DNA from: Actinomycetes bacterium
Lineage (GTDB): Bacteria > Actinomycetota > Acidimicrobiia > Acidimicrobiales > Palsa-688
Assembly: GCA_021811865.1 (NCBI GenBank)
Contig: JAKAQB010000040.1
Location: 1-34,231 of the forward strand
Direction: 5' to 3'
DNA: 34,231 bases
Numbering within the stretch: the stretch's first letter is position 1; each line of letters starts with the position of its first letter. The position numbers were made by a program, and so were the translations under genes. Under the pieces are notes generated by a model, which saw nothing but the letters and a program-made list of their open reading frames with translations, made no database searches and was not told the DNA's origin. Positions 23,372 through 30,620 of the stretch are shown piece after piece.

Positions 23372-23901
23372 GGGGCGCTGGCTCCAGCCGCCCGCCGGCG
23401 TCCCGACTCCGGCGCTGGGCGGTGTGGGTGGTCCTGCTCGTCGCGGCGGCCGTCGCCCTGGCTGTCGGCGCCCAGCCCGGAACGGTCCGCCCGAGCCTGG
23501 CGCAGAGGACCCTGGCACTCGCCTCCGAGGTCCGCTGCCCCGTCTGCGTCGGCGAGACCGTGGCCGACTCGTCGGCTCCGGCGGCGGTGACGTTGCGCGA
23601 CGACATCCACCGTGAGCTGGCGGCGGGGGAGAAGCCGGCAGCGATCCTCGCCGGCATCGAGTCCGTGTACGGACCGGGCATCCTCGAGAAGCCGAGGGCG
23701 ACGGGCATCGGGCTCTTCCTGTGGCTCGTGCCGGTCCTGGTGGTCCTTGCCGCCGGCGGTGGCCTGGCGGCGGGGTTCGCATGGTGGGGCCGCCAGCGGC
23801 GCTCCGACCCGGCGAGCCCCGGCGACCACGACCTCGTGGCCGAGTTCCTCCGAACCGCCGGCGCAGGCACGCCTCAGGCGGCTGCTGAGGAGGGTGGGTG
23901 A
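23368..23901 (+). CDS. ccmH: Cytochrome c biogenesis protein CcmH
   Basis: This 177-residue protein reduces and presents apocytochrome to the heme lyase. It has an N-terminal membrane segment (WAVWVVLLVAAAVALAVG) and the family motif RCPVCVGETVADS with its redox CxxC. The helical bundle LRDDIHRELAAGEKPAAIL follows, and a second membrane segment begins at about 113 (IGLFLWLVPVLVVLAAGGG). The GTG at 23368 overlaps ccmG and the stop overlaps ccmI. Confidence 0.9.
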   Translation: MRGAGSSRPPASRLRRWAVWVVLLVAAAVALAVGAQPGTVRPSLAQRTLALASEVRCPVCVGETVADSSAPAAVTLRDDIHRELAAGEKPAAILAGIESVYGPGILEKPRATGIGLFLWLVPVLVVLAAGGGLAAGFAWWGRQRRSDPASPGDHDLVAEFLRTAGAGTPQAAAEEGG

Positions 23902-24821
23902 GGCGGCCGGCCGCAGGTGACGTGCGGGTGGAGCACCGGCGGGGGCCGCGCCCGGTCGGCGACGAGGTCGGCGAGGAGGCCGGCGGCGTCGCGTCGGGTC
24001 AGGACCCGGTGGCGGCCGCCCCGTCCCGGCGCGCGCTGGTCGAGGAGCGGGACTTCCTCCTCCGCTCGCTGCGCGATCTCGACGCCGAACGCTCCGCCGG
24101 CGACCTCGACGACGCTGACTACACCGCCCTCCGGGAGGACTACACACGGCGCGCCGCCGACGTGCTCCGCCGGATCGAGCAGCTCGACGCGCCGCAGGAG
24201 CCGGCCCCTCCGCCGGCGGAGGCGACCGAGCCACCCGTGCCGGAAGACCCGGAGCCGGCGCCACCCCTCCGGGGTGGCCGCCGCACCACCGTCCGGCGGG
24301 GTGCCATCGCCCTGGGCGTCGTGCTGTGCATCCTCGGTGCTGGCTGGGCTGCGGCGGCGGAGTCGGGTGTGCGGCTGCCGGGAGCAACGATCACGGGCGA
24401 CGCCGTGGGGGCCCAGAAGATCGCCGGCGAGCTCGTGGCCGCCGAGCAGGCCGTCTCGGCCGGCCACCTGGTGCAGGGCTTGCGGGACTACCAGGCCGTC
24501 CTCGACGTCGAGCCGGACAACCCGGTGGCGCTCACCGGCTACGCCGCCATCCTCGTCGCCTCCGACCAGGCCGGTCTCGTCGCCCGCGCCGCCGTGATGC
24601 TCGCGAAGGCGGAGCACGCCGACGCCGCCTACGTCCCGGCCTACGCCTACCTGGGGCGGGCGATGGTGCTCCTCGGCGACTACGCTCCGGCCGTCCGGCA
24701 GCTACGGACCTTCCTCGCAGACCAGCCGACCGGGCCGCTGTCGAGCGAGGCCCGCAGCCTCCTCGCCTACGCCCGGGCGCACGCGTCGTCACCCCGCTCC
24801 GGTGCAACCGGAGCGGGGTGA
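23898..24821 (+). CDS. ccmI: CcmI-like TPR protein
   Basis: This 307-residue protein is the probable apocytochrome chaperone of the heme lyase. Residues about 45-100 hold the CcmI-type helical segment (ALVEERDFLLRSLRDLDAER, then YTALREDYTRRAADVLRRIE). A Pro-rich linker and one transmembrane segment (GAIALGVVLCILGAGWAA) follow. The C-terminal part is TPR-like (LRDYQAVLDVEPDNPVALTG; PAYAYLGRAMVLLGDYAPA). The last ten codons form half of a strong terminator hairpin. The GTG at 23898 overlaps ccmH by 4 nt. Confidence 0.8.
   Translation: MRRPAAGDVRVEHRRGPRPVGDEVGEEAGGVASGQDPVAAAPSRRALVEERDFLLRSLRDLDAERSAGDLDDADYTALREDYTRRAADVLRRIEQLDAPQEPAPPPAEATEPPVPEDPEPAPPLRGGRRTTVRRGAIALGVVLCILGAGWAAAAESGVRLPGATITGDAVGAQKIAGELVAAEQAVSAGHLVQGLRDYQAVLDVEPDNPVALTGYAAILVASDQAGLVARAAVMLAKAEHADAAYVPAYAYLGRAMVLLGDYAPAVRQLRTFLADQPTGPLSSEARSLLAYARAHASSPRSGATGAG
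24790..24820. terminator. Bidirectional terminator of the ccm operon and sufR-like gene
   Basis: Perfect 14-bp arms CACCCCGCTCCGGT (24790-24803) and ACCGGAGCGGGGTG (24807-24820) enclose a 3-nt loop. The ccmI stop codon (24819-24821) lies in the right arm. The convergent regulator gene ends 28 nt away, so the hairpin can serve both directions. Confidence 0.8.
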
Positions 24822-24847
24822 GCCTCCCGGCGACCCGGCCGCACGGC

Positions 24848-25570
24848 TCACACGAGGGTCACGCAGGCGGCGTCGCCACGGGCCCGCGAACCGCTGTCGT
24901 CGAGCACCGTGGCGCCGGAGAGCCCGGCCAGCATCCCACGCACCATCCCCCGGTCGACAGCGCAGATCACGGGGTGCTGGCGCGCCGTGTCGAAGAAGGG
25001 GCAGCTCTCCTTGATGAGCGCCAGCGACCCGCCCCGCGCCTCGGCGTGGGCCTCGAAGCCGTGCGCCGTGAGGGCATCGGCGATCGCGTGGAGCGCGACC
25101 CGGGACGACCGCTGCCCCTCGCCGCTCGACATGTCCGCCGCCAGGCGGTGCCCGTACTCCTCGCCCACCTGCTCGGCCATCGACTCCGCCTGCCCGGCGG
25201 GCAGCAACGCCAGCGCCCGGCCCAGGAGGACGACGAGCAGGTCGTTGCCCCGCTTCGGCGGGGTGAGCGGCGCACCCCCCGCCGAGGGGCGATACCGCTT
25301 CGAGGGGCGGCCGGCCCCGCCGCCGCTTCGCGGCACGAACACGCTCAGGTAGCCGCCCGCCGCCAGCTTGTCGAGGTGGTGGCGGGCCACGTTGGCGTGC
25401 AGGTCGAAGTGGGCGGCGACCTCCGAAGCAGTCACCCCCTCCGGTCGCTCCCGCACGTGCAGGTAGATGCGCCGGCGCGTCGGATCGCCGAAGGCGGAGG
25501 TGACGGCGCTCACCGCGGCCGAGAACTGGTCGTCGCTCAGCACCTCGCCCTCCCGGTCCAGCGACGTCAC
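24848..25570 (-). CDS. SufR-like Fe-S cluster-binding HTH regulator
   Basis: This 240-residue repressor has an N-terminal winged helix (FGDPTRRRIYLHVRERPEGV, then TASEVAAHFDLHANVARHHL) and a wing with GAGRPSKRYRP. The C-terminal domain has cysteines C190 and C203 (spacing C-x12-C) and a final GDAAC with C236, the pattern of SufR-type regulators that sense Fe-S status through a cluster. The GTG at 25570 follows a TAGAGT -10 box by 6 nt, so the message is leaderless. It diverges from mrp, whose product carries Fe-S clusters. Together with the operator over both promoters this supports control of Fe-S biogenesis. A plain ArsR/DeoR-like role is less likely because of the cysteines. Confidence 0.8.
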   Translation of the reverse strand: MTSLDREGEVLSDDQFSAAVSAVTSAFGDPTRRRIYLHVRERPEGVTASEVAAHFDLHANVARHHLDKLAAGGYLSVFVPRSGGGAGRPSKRYRPSAGGAPLTPPKRGNDLLVVLLGRALALLPAGQAESMAEQVGEEYGHRLAADMSSGEGQRSSRVALHAIADALTAHGFEAHAEARGGSLALIKESCPFFDTARQHPVICAVDRGMVRGMLAGLSGATVLDDSGSRARGDAACVTLV

Positions 25571-25575
25571 GCAGG

Positions 25576-25595
25576 TACTCTACCTGTCGAGGTAG
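25576..25595. promoter_or_regulatory. Shared promoter and operator of the sufR-like gene and mrp
   Basis: The heptamer TACTCTA (25576-25582) reads TACTCT on the + strand (mrp) and TAGAGT on the - strand (regulator, 6 nt before its GTG). The palindrome CTACCTGTCGAGGTAG (25580-25595, 6-bp arms) overlaps it, so one bound dimer could block both genes. Confidence 0.6.
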
Positions 25596-25645
25596 TGCCG
25601 ACCCGGTGGCGCCGCATGGCGAGCGCCCGGGAGAGGAGATGCAGC

Positions 25646-26800
25646 ATGGCGCTGAGCGAGCGGGACGTGATCGAAGCCCTGCGACCCGTGACCGACCCGG
25701 AGCTCGGGGTGAGCATCGTGGTGCTCGACATGGTGAAGGCGGTGTCGATCCGGGCCGGCCACGTCTCGGTCACCGTGGCGCTCACCGTGGCGGGCTGCCC
25801 CCTCCGGGAGGAGATCACCCGCCGGGTCACCGACGCGCTGCAGTCCTTGGAAGGAGTGCGGGAGGTTTCGGTGGAGCTGACCGTGATGTCGACCCAAGAG
25901 CTCGCCACCGTCCGCCAACGCCTGCAGGAGGTTCGAGGCCAGGCCAACGGTGCTCCTTCCCACGGCGCCGCCCCCCTCGGCCACGAGTCGGGCCGCATCA
26001 GCGAGATCGCCCGCCCCGGCAGCCGCACCCGCGTCATCGGGATCACCTCGGGCAAGGGCGGGGTGGGGAAGTCCTCGGTGACGGTCAACCTGGCCGTCAC
26101 CCTCGCCCGCACCGGCTACGGCGTCGGTGTCCTCGACGCCGACGTCTACGGGTTCTCGGTGCCGGGCATGCTCGGCCTCGACGCCGCTCCTACCGTGCGC
26201 GCCGAGAAGATGGTCCCGCCGGTCGCGTACGGGGTCAGGACCATGTCGATCGGGTTCTTCGTCGAGGAGGACCAGCCGGTGATGTGGCGAGGACCGATGC
26301 TGCACAAGGCCCTCGAGCAGTTCCTGGTGGACGTGGACTGGGACGAGCCGGACTTCCTCCTCGTCGACATGCCGCCCGGCACCGGGGACGTGGCCCTCTC
26401 GATGGCGCAGTACCTCCCCGCGTCGGAGGTGTACGTGGTGACCACGCCGCAGCCTGCTGCCAGGCGGGTCGCCCAGCGTGCCGCCTACATGGCCCGCAAG
26501 ATCAACCTGCCACTGCGCGGTGTCATCGAGAACATGAGTTGGTTCACCGCCGGTGACGGCACCCGCTACGAGTTGTTCGGTGCGGGCGGTGGCGAGCAGC
26601 TGGCCGGCGAGCTGGGCGTGCCGTTGCTCGGGCGGATCCCGCTGGTGCCGGCCATCCGGGAGGGTGGCGACGTCGGGCGCCCGGTGACGGTCACCGACCC
26701 CGGAGGCGAAGCGGCGCTGGCGTTCGCCTCCGTCGCCGGCGAGATAGCCGCCCGCGGCCGGTCGAGGATCTTCCGGCCGGAGCTCACGATCACCGGCTGA
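25646..26800 (+). CDS. mrp: Mrp/ApbC-type Fe-S cluster carrier ATPase
   Basis: This 384-residue P-loop ATPase delivers Fe-S clusters to apoproteins. Residues 1-85 form the MIP18/DUF59 domain (PVTDPELGVSIVVLDMVKAV; TVAGCPLREEI). From about 128 comes the ParA-like domain with deviant Walker A GKGGVGKS (136-143), VLDADVYGFSVPGMLG and DFLLVDMPPGTGDVALSM. The region after VIENMSWF lacks the CxxC found in the E. coli-type protein, as I recall is usual in actinobacterial Mrp. The ATG at 25646 has a GGAG upstream. The leader is about 58 nt if transcription starts near 25588. Confidence 0.92.
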   Translation: MALSERDVIEALRPVTDPELGVSIVVLDMVKAVSIRAGHVSVTVALTVAGCPLREEITRRVTDALQSLEGVREVSVELTVMSTQELATVRQRLQEVRGQANGAPSHGAAPLGHESGRISEIARPGSRTRVIGITSGKGGVGKSSVTVNLAVTLARTGYGVGVLDADVYGFSVPGMLGLDAAPTVRAEKMVPPVAYGVRTMSIGFFVEEDQPVMWRGPMLHKALEQFLVDVDWDEPDFLLVDMPPGTGDVALSMAQYLPASEVYVVTTPQPAARRVAQRAAYMARKINLPLRGVIENMSWFTAGDGTRYELFGAGGGEQLAGELGVPLLGRIPLVPAIREGGDVGRPVTVTDPGGEAALAFASVAGEIAARGRSRIFRPELTITG

Positions 26801-26878
26801 GCACCCGCCCCGAGGGCTCGCTCAGGAGGTCGTCACCCAGTCCGGCACCTGTCCGACCCCATCGGATAGCGGCTCCGG

Positions 26879-26884
26879 TACCCT
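26879..26884 (+). promoter_or_regulatory. Promoter of the dGTPase-like gene
   Basis: TACCCT ends 8 nt before the ATG at 26893, with no ribosome site between, which predicts a leaderless or nearly leaderless message. Confidence 0.5.
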
Positions 26885-26892
26885 CGGCCTCG

Positions 26893-28011
26893 ATGGACCG
26901 AGCGCAGGTCTGGGCCGCGACCATGTCGGGCCAGGCGGAGGAGGGCGGGGTGGTGCGCGCCCATGCCTGCGAGACCGTGCCGCCGATCATGGCTTCGGTC
27001 ATCGACCGGCCCACCCGCGAGGAGGTCGAGGACCGGTCGCTGGCCGCCGGCGCCACCCGGGCCGCCGGCGCCGGCAACCGTGCCCAGCCCGAGGAACCCG
27101 ACCCGCTGCGCACCTGCTTCGAGCGCGACCGCGATCGCATCCTGCACTGCGCGCCGTTCCGGCGGCTGGCGGGCAAGACGCAGGTGTTCGTCTTCCCCCG
27201 CGACCACCAGCGGACGCGGCTCACCCACGCCCTCGAGGTGGCGCAGGTCGCCACCGCCGTCGCCCGGGCGGTCGGCCTCAACGTCTCGCTCACCGAGGCC
27301 ATCGCCCTCGGGCACGACTGCGGTCACGGACCCGGCGGCCACGCCAGCGAGGACGCCTTCGCTCCTTACGTGCCCGGCGGCTACGACCACGCCATCTGGG
27401 GCGCTGACGTAGTCCTGGCCCCCCTCAACCTGTGCGCCGAGACCCTCGACGGCATACGGCACCACTCCTGGTCGCTGCCCAGCCCCCGCACGGCGGAGGG
27501 CGTCGTGGTCAGCTGGGCCGACCGTTGCGCCTACTGCGCCCACGACCTCGAGGACGCCGCCAGCGCTGGCATCGTCGAGGCCGCCCAGCTTCCCGAATCG
27601 GTCGCCGCCGTCGTCGGCCGGACCCGCCCGGCCCAGCTGCGCGCGTTCATCGACGCCCTCGTCGAGTGCATCCGCACGACCGGGCGCGTCGGGATGCTAC
27701 CAGCGCCCGCCGCTGCCCTCGCCGAGCTGCGACGGTTCAACTACGAACGCATCTACACCCAACCGTCGTCGACCTCGCAGGGACGCGCCGTCGTCGCAGT
27801 CCTGCGCGCCCTGGTCGACTACTACGCCGAGGACCCGTCCCGCCTCCCGGACCCGCAGCACCGACCCCCTTCCGGCACGGACGCCGTCCTGCGGGCCGTC
27901 ACCTACGTGGCGGGGATGACCGACCGCTTCGCCTTCGAGGCGGCTGTCACCCGCCTCGGCTGGGACCCTGCCCGCCTCCCGCGAGGCTTCGACGTCCCCG
28001 CCGCCGGCTGA
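26893..28011 (+). CDS. dgt: dGTP triphosphohydrolase-like HD protein
   Basis: This 372-residue HD-superfamily enzyme is expected to hydrolyse dNTPs to nucleosides and triphosphate. The metal site is H112 (RLTHALEV), H141-D142 in LGHDCGHGPGGH and the Asp of VVSWADRCAYCAHDLED. DPLRTCFERDRDRILHCAPF and RRLAGKTQVF are typical of bacterial Dgt. The ATG at 26893 is chosen from its -10 box. An internal ATG at 26992 also fits the conserved part but has no ribosome site. Physiological substrate is unproven. Confidence 0.87.
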   Translation: MDRAQVWAATMSGQAEEGGVVRAHACETVPPIMASVIDRPTREEVEDRSLAAGATRAAGAGNRAQPEEPDPLRTCFERDRDRILHCAPFRRLAGKTQVFVFPRDHQRTRLTHALEVAQVATAVARAVGLNVSLTEAIALGHDCGHGPGGHASEDAFAPYVPGGYDHAIWGADVVLAPLNLCAETLDGIRHHSWSLPSPRTAEGVVVSWADRCAYCAHDLEDAASAGIVEAAQLPESVAAVVGRTRPAQLRAFIDALVECIRTTGRVGMLPAPAAALAELRRFNYERIYTQPSSTSQGRAVVAVLRALVDYYAEDPSRLPDPQHRPPSGTDAVLRAVTYVAGMTDRFAFEAAVTRLGWDPARLPRGFDVPAAG

Positions 28012-28035
28012 GCGGCCCGAGCACGGTCTTGTCCC

Positions 28036-28162
28036 GTGCCGATGCGCAGGGTGGAGAAGGTGGATGCGCTCGCCCGGCTGGCGCTCTTCGAGCACTGCAC
28101 ACGGCGTGACTTGACGGCGCTGGCGTCCGTCGGCGTCGAGGAGGACTTTCCCCCCGGTGCCG
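28036..28162 (+). pseudogene. Truncated cyclic-nucleotide-binding (Crp-like) protein relic
   Basis: The frame from the GTG at 28036 reads RRVEKVDALARLALFEHCTR, then RDLTALASVGVEEDFPPGAV. This is the start of a Crp/cNMP-binding domain up to its first beta strands. The expected continuation (glycine loop, phosphate-binding cassette, HTH) is absent. The match stops exactly where the promoter of the DUF3107 gene begins. The frame stays open into the next gene but without protein sense, so this is a truncated relic. Confidence 0.6.
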
Positions 28163-28168
28163 TACGAT
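28163..28168 (+). promoter_or_regulatory. Promoter of the DUF3107 operon
   Basis: TACGAT matches TAnnnT. Transcription would start near 28175. The leader carries the ribosome site AAGGAG (28184-28189), 9 nt before the GTG at 28199. Confidence 0.5.
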
Positions 28169-28198
28169 GGCCCGACCCCCGAGAAGGAGCGCTAGGAC

Positions 28199-28444
28199 GT
28201 GGACGTTCGCATCGGCGTCATCCAGACCCCCAAGGAGATCGAACTGGAGCTCGGCGACGGCCAGGACGTCGACGTCGTCACCCACCAGGTCGAGGAAGCG
28301 CTCAGCTCCGAGCACGGAGTCCTCTGGATGACCGACCGCCGCGGCCGGCGGGTCGGAGTCCCGGCGAGCAAGGTGGCCTACGTGGAGCTCGACGCCGGCC
28401 ACGAGGCTCGCCGGGTCGGATTCGGCGTCGCCATCAACCGCTAG
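28199..28444 (+). CDS. DUF3107 family protein
   Basis: This 81-residue protein matches the actinobacterial DUF3107 family. It begins VDVRIGVIQTPKEIELELGD and ends HEARRVGFGVAINR. The middle part (VTHQVEEALSSEHGVLWMTD, then VGVPASKVAYVEL) is characteristic. It is a small cytoplasmic alpha/beta protein with no established biochemical role that I can name. AAGGAG precedes the GTG by 9 nt. An ArsA-like ATPase gene follows after 15 nt, so it probably heads that operon. Confidence 0.85.
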   Translation: MDVRIGVIQTPKEIELELGDGQDVDVVTHQVEEALSSEHGVLWMTDRRGRRVGVPASKVAYVELDAGHEARRVGFGVAINR

Positions 28445-28459
28445 CCGCCGGGCCCGTTC

Positions 28460-29407
28460 GTGGTCGACCTGCTGGACCGGCGCTTGGTCTTTGTCACGGG
28501 CAAGGGCGGGGTCGGAAAGACCACGGTCGCTGCCGCCCTCGCCGCCCTGGCTGCCGGCCGGGGCCGGCGTACCCTCGTGTGCGAGGTCGACGCCAAAGGC
28601 AACATGGCTGACTTCTTCGAGACCGGGCCGACGCAGTTCGAGGAGCGCCGGATCGCTCCCAACTTGTGGGCCATGTCCATGGACACCGAGGCGTCCCTCC
28701 GCCAGTACCTTGCCCTCCAGCTGCACCTGCCGATGTTCGCAGCCATCGGACCGCTCGCGAGGATGCTGGACTTCGTCGCCTCGGCCGCGCCGGGCGTGCG
28801 CGAGATCGTGACCGTCGGCAAGCTGTGCTGGGAGGTGCGCGAGCGCCACTACGACACCGTTGTCGTCGACGCCTCCGCCTCCGGCCACATCGTCAGCCAG
28901 CTGTCCGCCCCAGAGGCCATCAACCAACTGGTGCAGGTCGGCCTCGTCCGCCAGCAGACGGGCTGGATGCTCGACATCCTCGGCGACCCGGCCACCACCG
29001 GCCTGGTGGCGGTGGCCACCCCCGACGAGATGCCGGTCAGCGAGACCCTCGAGCTGGTCGGGCGCGTCCGTGGGGAGACGAACGTGGACCTGGCGGCCGT
29101 CGTCGTCAACCGGGTCCTGCCCGAGTTGTTCAGCCGCAGCGAAGAGGCCCTCTTCGGGCGCCTCGGCGAGCCGCGCGTCACCGCCTCCCTCGACGCCGAG
29201 CTCGCCTCGCCGTCGCGCCCGCTGCTCGACGCCGCCCGGCTGATGGTCACCACCCGGCGCAGCCGGACCGAGCACTTGGAGCGGCTGCGCGCCGGGACAG
29301 ATCCAGCGGTGCCGCTGCTCTACGTGCCCTACCTGTTCATCCGCTCCCACGGCATGCGGGCGACCCATCAGGTCGCCGACGCCCTGGCGGCGGAGCTGGG
29401 GTACTGA
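28460..29407 (+). CDS. ArsA/Get3-like ATPase, first subunit
   Basis: This 315-residue P-loop ATPase belongs to the ArsA/Get3 group. The deviant Walker A is GKGGVGKTT at 14-22, with the signature lysine K15. LVCEVDAKGNMADFF follows, then VVVDASASGHIVSQL in the switch region. The gene pairs with a second ArsA-like ATPase 1 nt downstream. It resembles the Mycobacterium tuberculosis pair Rv3679-Rv3680, described as Get3 homologues. A role in protein or membrane homeostasis is therefore more likely than arsenite export, since no arsenic genes are nearby. Confidence 0.85.
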   Translation: MVDLLDRRLVFVTGKGGVGKTTVAAALAALAAGRGRRTLVCEVDAKGNMADFFETGPTQFEERRIAPNLWAMSMDTEASLRQYLALQLHLPMFAAIGPLARMLDFVASAAPGVREIVTVGKLCWEVRERHYDTVVVDASASGHIVSQLSAPEAINQLVQVGLVRQQTGWMLDILGDPATTGLVAVATPDEMPVSETLELVGRVRGETNVDLAAVVVNRVLPELFSRSEEALFGRLGEPRVTASLDAELASPSRPLLDAARLMVTTRRSRTEHLERLRAGTDPAVPLLYVPYLFIRSHGMRATHQVADALAAELGY

Positions 29408-29408
29408 A

Positions 29409-30587
29409 GTGGTACGGGGCACCCAGGCCGACGGCGGCGTCCACTCGCTCGATGCCCTCTACGCGGCCAAGGAGATCGTCATTGTCTGCGGCTCCGGCGG
29501 CGTCGGCAAGACCACCACCGCCGCCGCCACGGCGGCCATGGCTGCCGTCCACCACGGCGGCCGGGTGCTCGTGGTCACCGTCGACCCCGCCCGGCGGCTG
29601 GCCGACGCGCTGGGCATCGGCGGGTTCGGCAACGAGGCCCGCCAGGTGCCGCCCGATGCCTTCGCCGCCGCCGGCGTCGAGCCGCGCGGCGAGCTGTGGG
29701 CCGCCATGCTCGACGCTCGCCAGAGCTGGGACGCGCTCGTCCGCCGCCACGCCCCAGACGCGCAGACCGAGCGCCGGATCCTCGAGAACCCGCTGTACCA
29801 GAACATCGCGGGCAAGTTCGTCCAGAGCCATGACTACATCGCCATGGAGCGGCTGTACGAGCTGCACACCGAGGGCCGCTACGACCTGATCGTCGTCGAC
29901 ACCCCACCGACGCGCAACGCGGTCGACTTCATCGAAGCGCCGGCGCGCATGGCGGAGTTCTTCTCCTCCCGGCTGCTGCGGCTCCTGATCGTCCCGTACC
30001 GCAGGCGGGTCGTGAACCTCGCCAGCCGGCCCTTCTACCAGGTCGCCGACCGCATCCTCGGCTCGCAGTTCCTCTCGGACATCGCCGAGTTCTTCATCCT
30101 CTTCCAGACGATGTACGGCGGCTTCGTGGCCCGGGCGCGGGCGGTCGAGCGACTGCTCCACGACAAGCGGACGACGTTCGTCGTCGTCAGCACCCTCGAG
30201 GCCGCTCCGGCCCACGAGGCCGAGCTCTTCCTGCAGGTCCTGCGATCCAAGCGCTTCCACGTCGGCGCCTTGGTGCTCAACCGGGTGCTGCCGCCGTACC
30301 TCCTCGACCCCGATGGCGGGGCGGCGGCTTCGCGCCTCGTCGCCGGCGCCCCCGACATCGCCCGCCGGCTCGCTCCTCTTCTCGACGCCGGCGAGCCATC
30401 GGTCGAGCGGATCCTGACCGAGGTAGGAGAGGCCTATCGCAACCTGCGGGTGGTCGCGAAGGCCGAGGCGGCCGAGCGGGAGGAGCTGGCCGCCGTGCCC
30501 GACGTCGTTGCCACCGCCCCCGAGCTCGACGCCGACATCCATGACCTCGCCGGCCTGCTGCGGCTCGGCATGCTGATCTGGAACTGA
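29409..30587 (+). CDS. ArsA/Get3-like ATPase, second subunit lacking the signature lysine
   Basis: This 392-residue partner ATPase has the P-loop GSGGVGKTT (28-36). Ser29 replaces the signature lysine that Get3/MinD-type dimers use across the interface, while K34 is kept. VVTVDPARRLADALGI and LIVVDTPPTRNAVDFIEAP are family landmarks. A hydrophobic segment, FFSSRLLRLLIVPYRRRVVN, lies in the insert region. The first subunit keeps its signature lysine, so an asymmetric heterodimer is likely. The GTG at 29409 starts 1 nt after the previous stop. Confidence 0.85.
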   Translation: MVRGTQADGGVHSLDALYAAKEIVIVCGSGGVGKTTTAAATAAMAAVHHGGRVLVVTVDPARRLADALGIGGFGNEARQVPPDAFAAAGVEPRGELWAAMLDARQSWDALVRRHAPDAQTERRILENPLYQNIAGKFVQSHDYIAMERLYELHTEGRYDLIVVDTPPTRNAVDFIEAPARMAEFFSSRLLRLLIVPYRRRVVNLASRPFYQVADRILGSQFLSDIAEFFILFQTMYGGFVARARAVERLLHDKRTTFVVVSTLEAAPAHEAELFLQVLRSKRFHVGALVLNRVLPPYLLDPDGGAAASRLVAGAPDIARRLAPLLDAGEPSVERILTEVGEAYRNLRVVAKAEAAEREELAAVPDVVATAPELDADIHDLAGLLRLGMLIWN

Positions 30588-30620
30588 TCTGGCACCGATC
30601 CGGAGCTCTCGGGAGTCGCC

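Noticed and set aside
28460..30587. Reading the ATPase pair as an arsenite export system
   Set aside because: No arsB, arsC, arsR or arsD gene is nearby, and the pair resembles the Get3-like actinobacterial ATPases.
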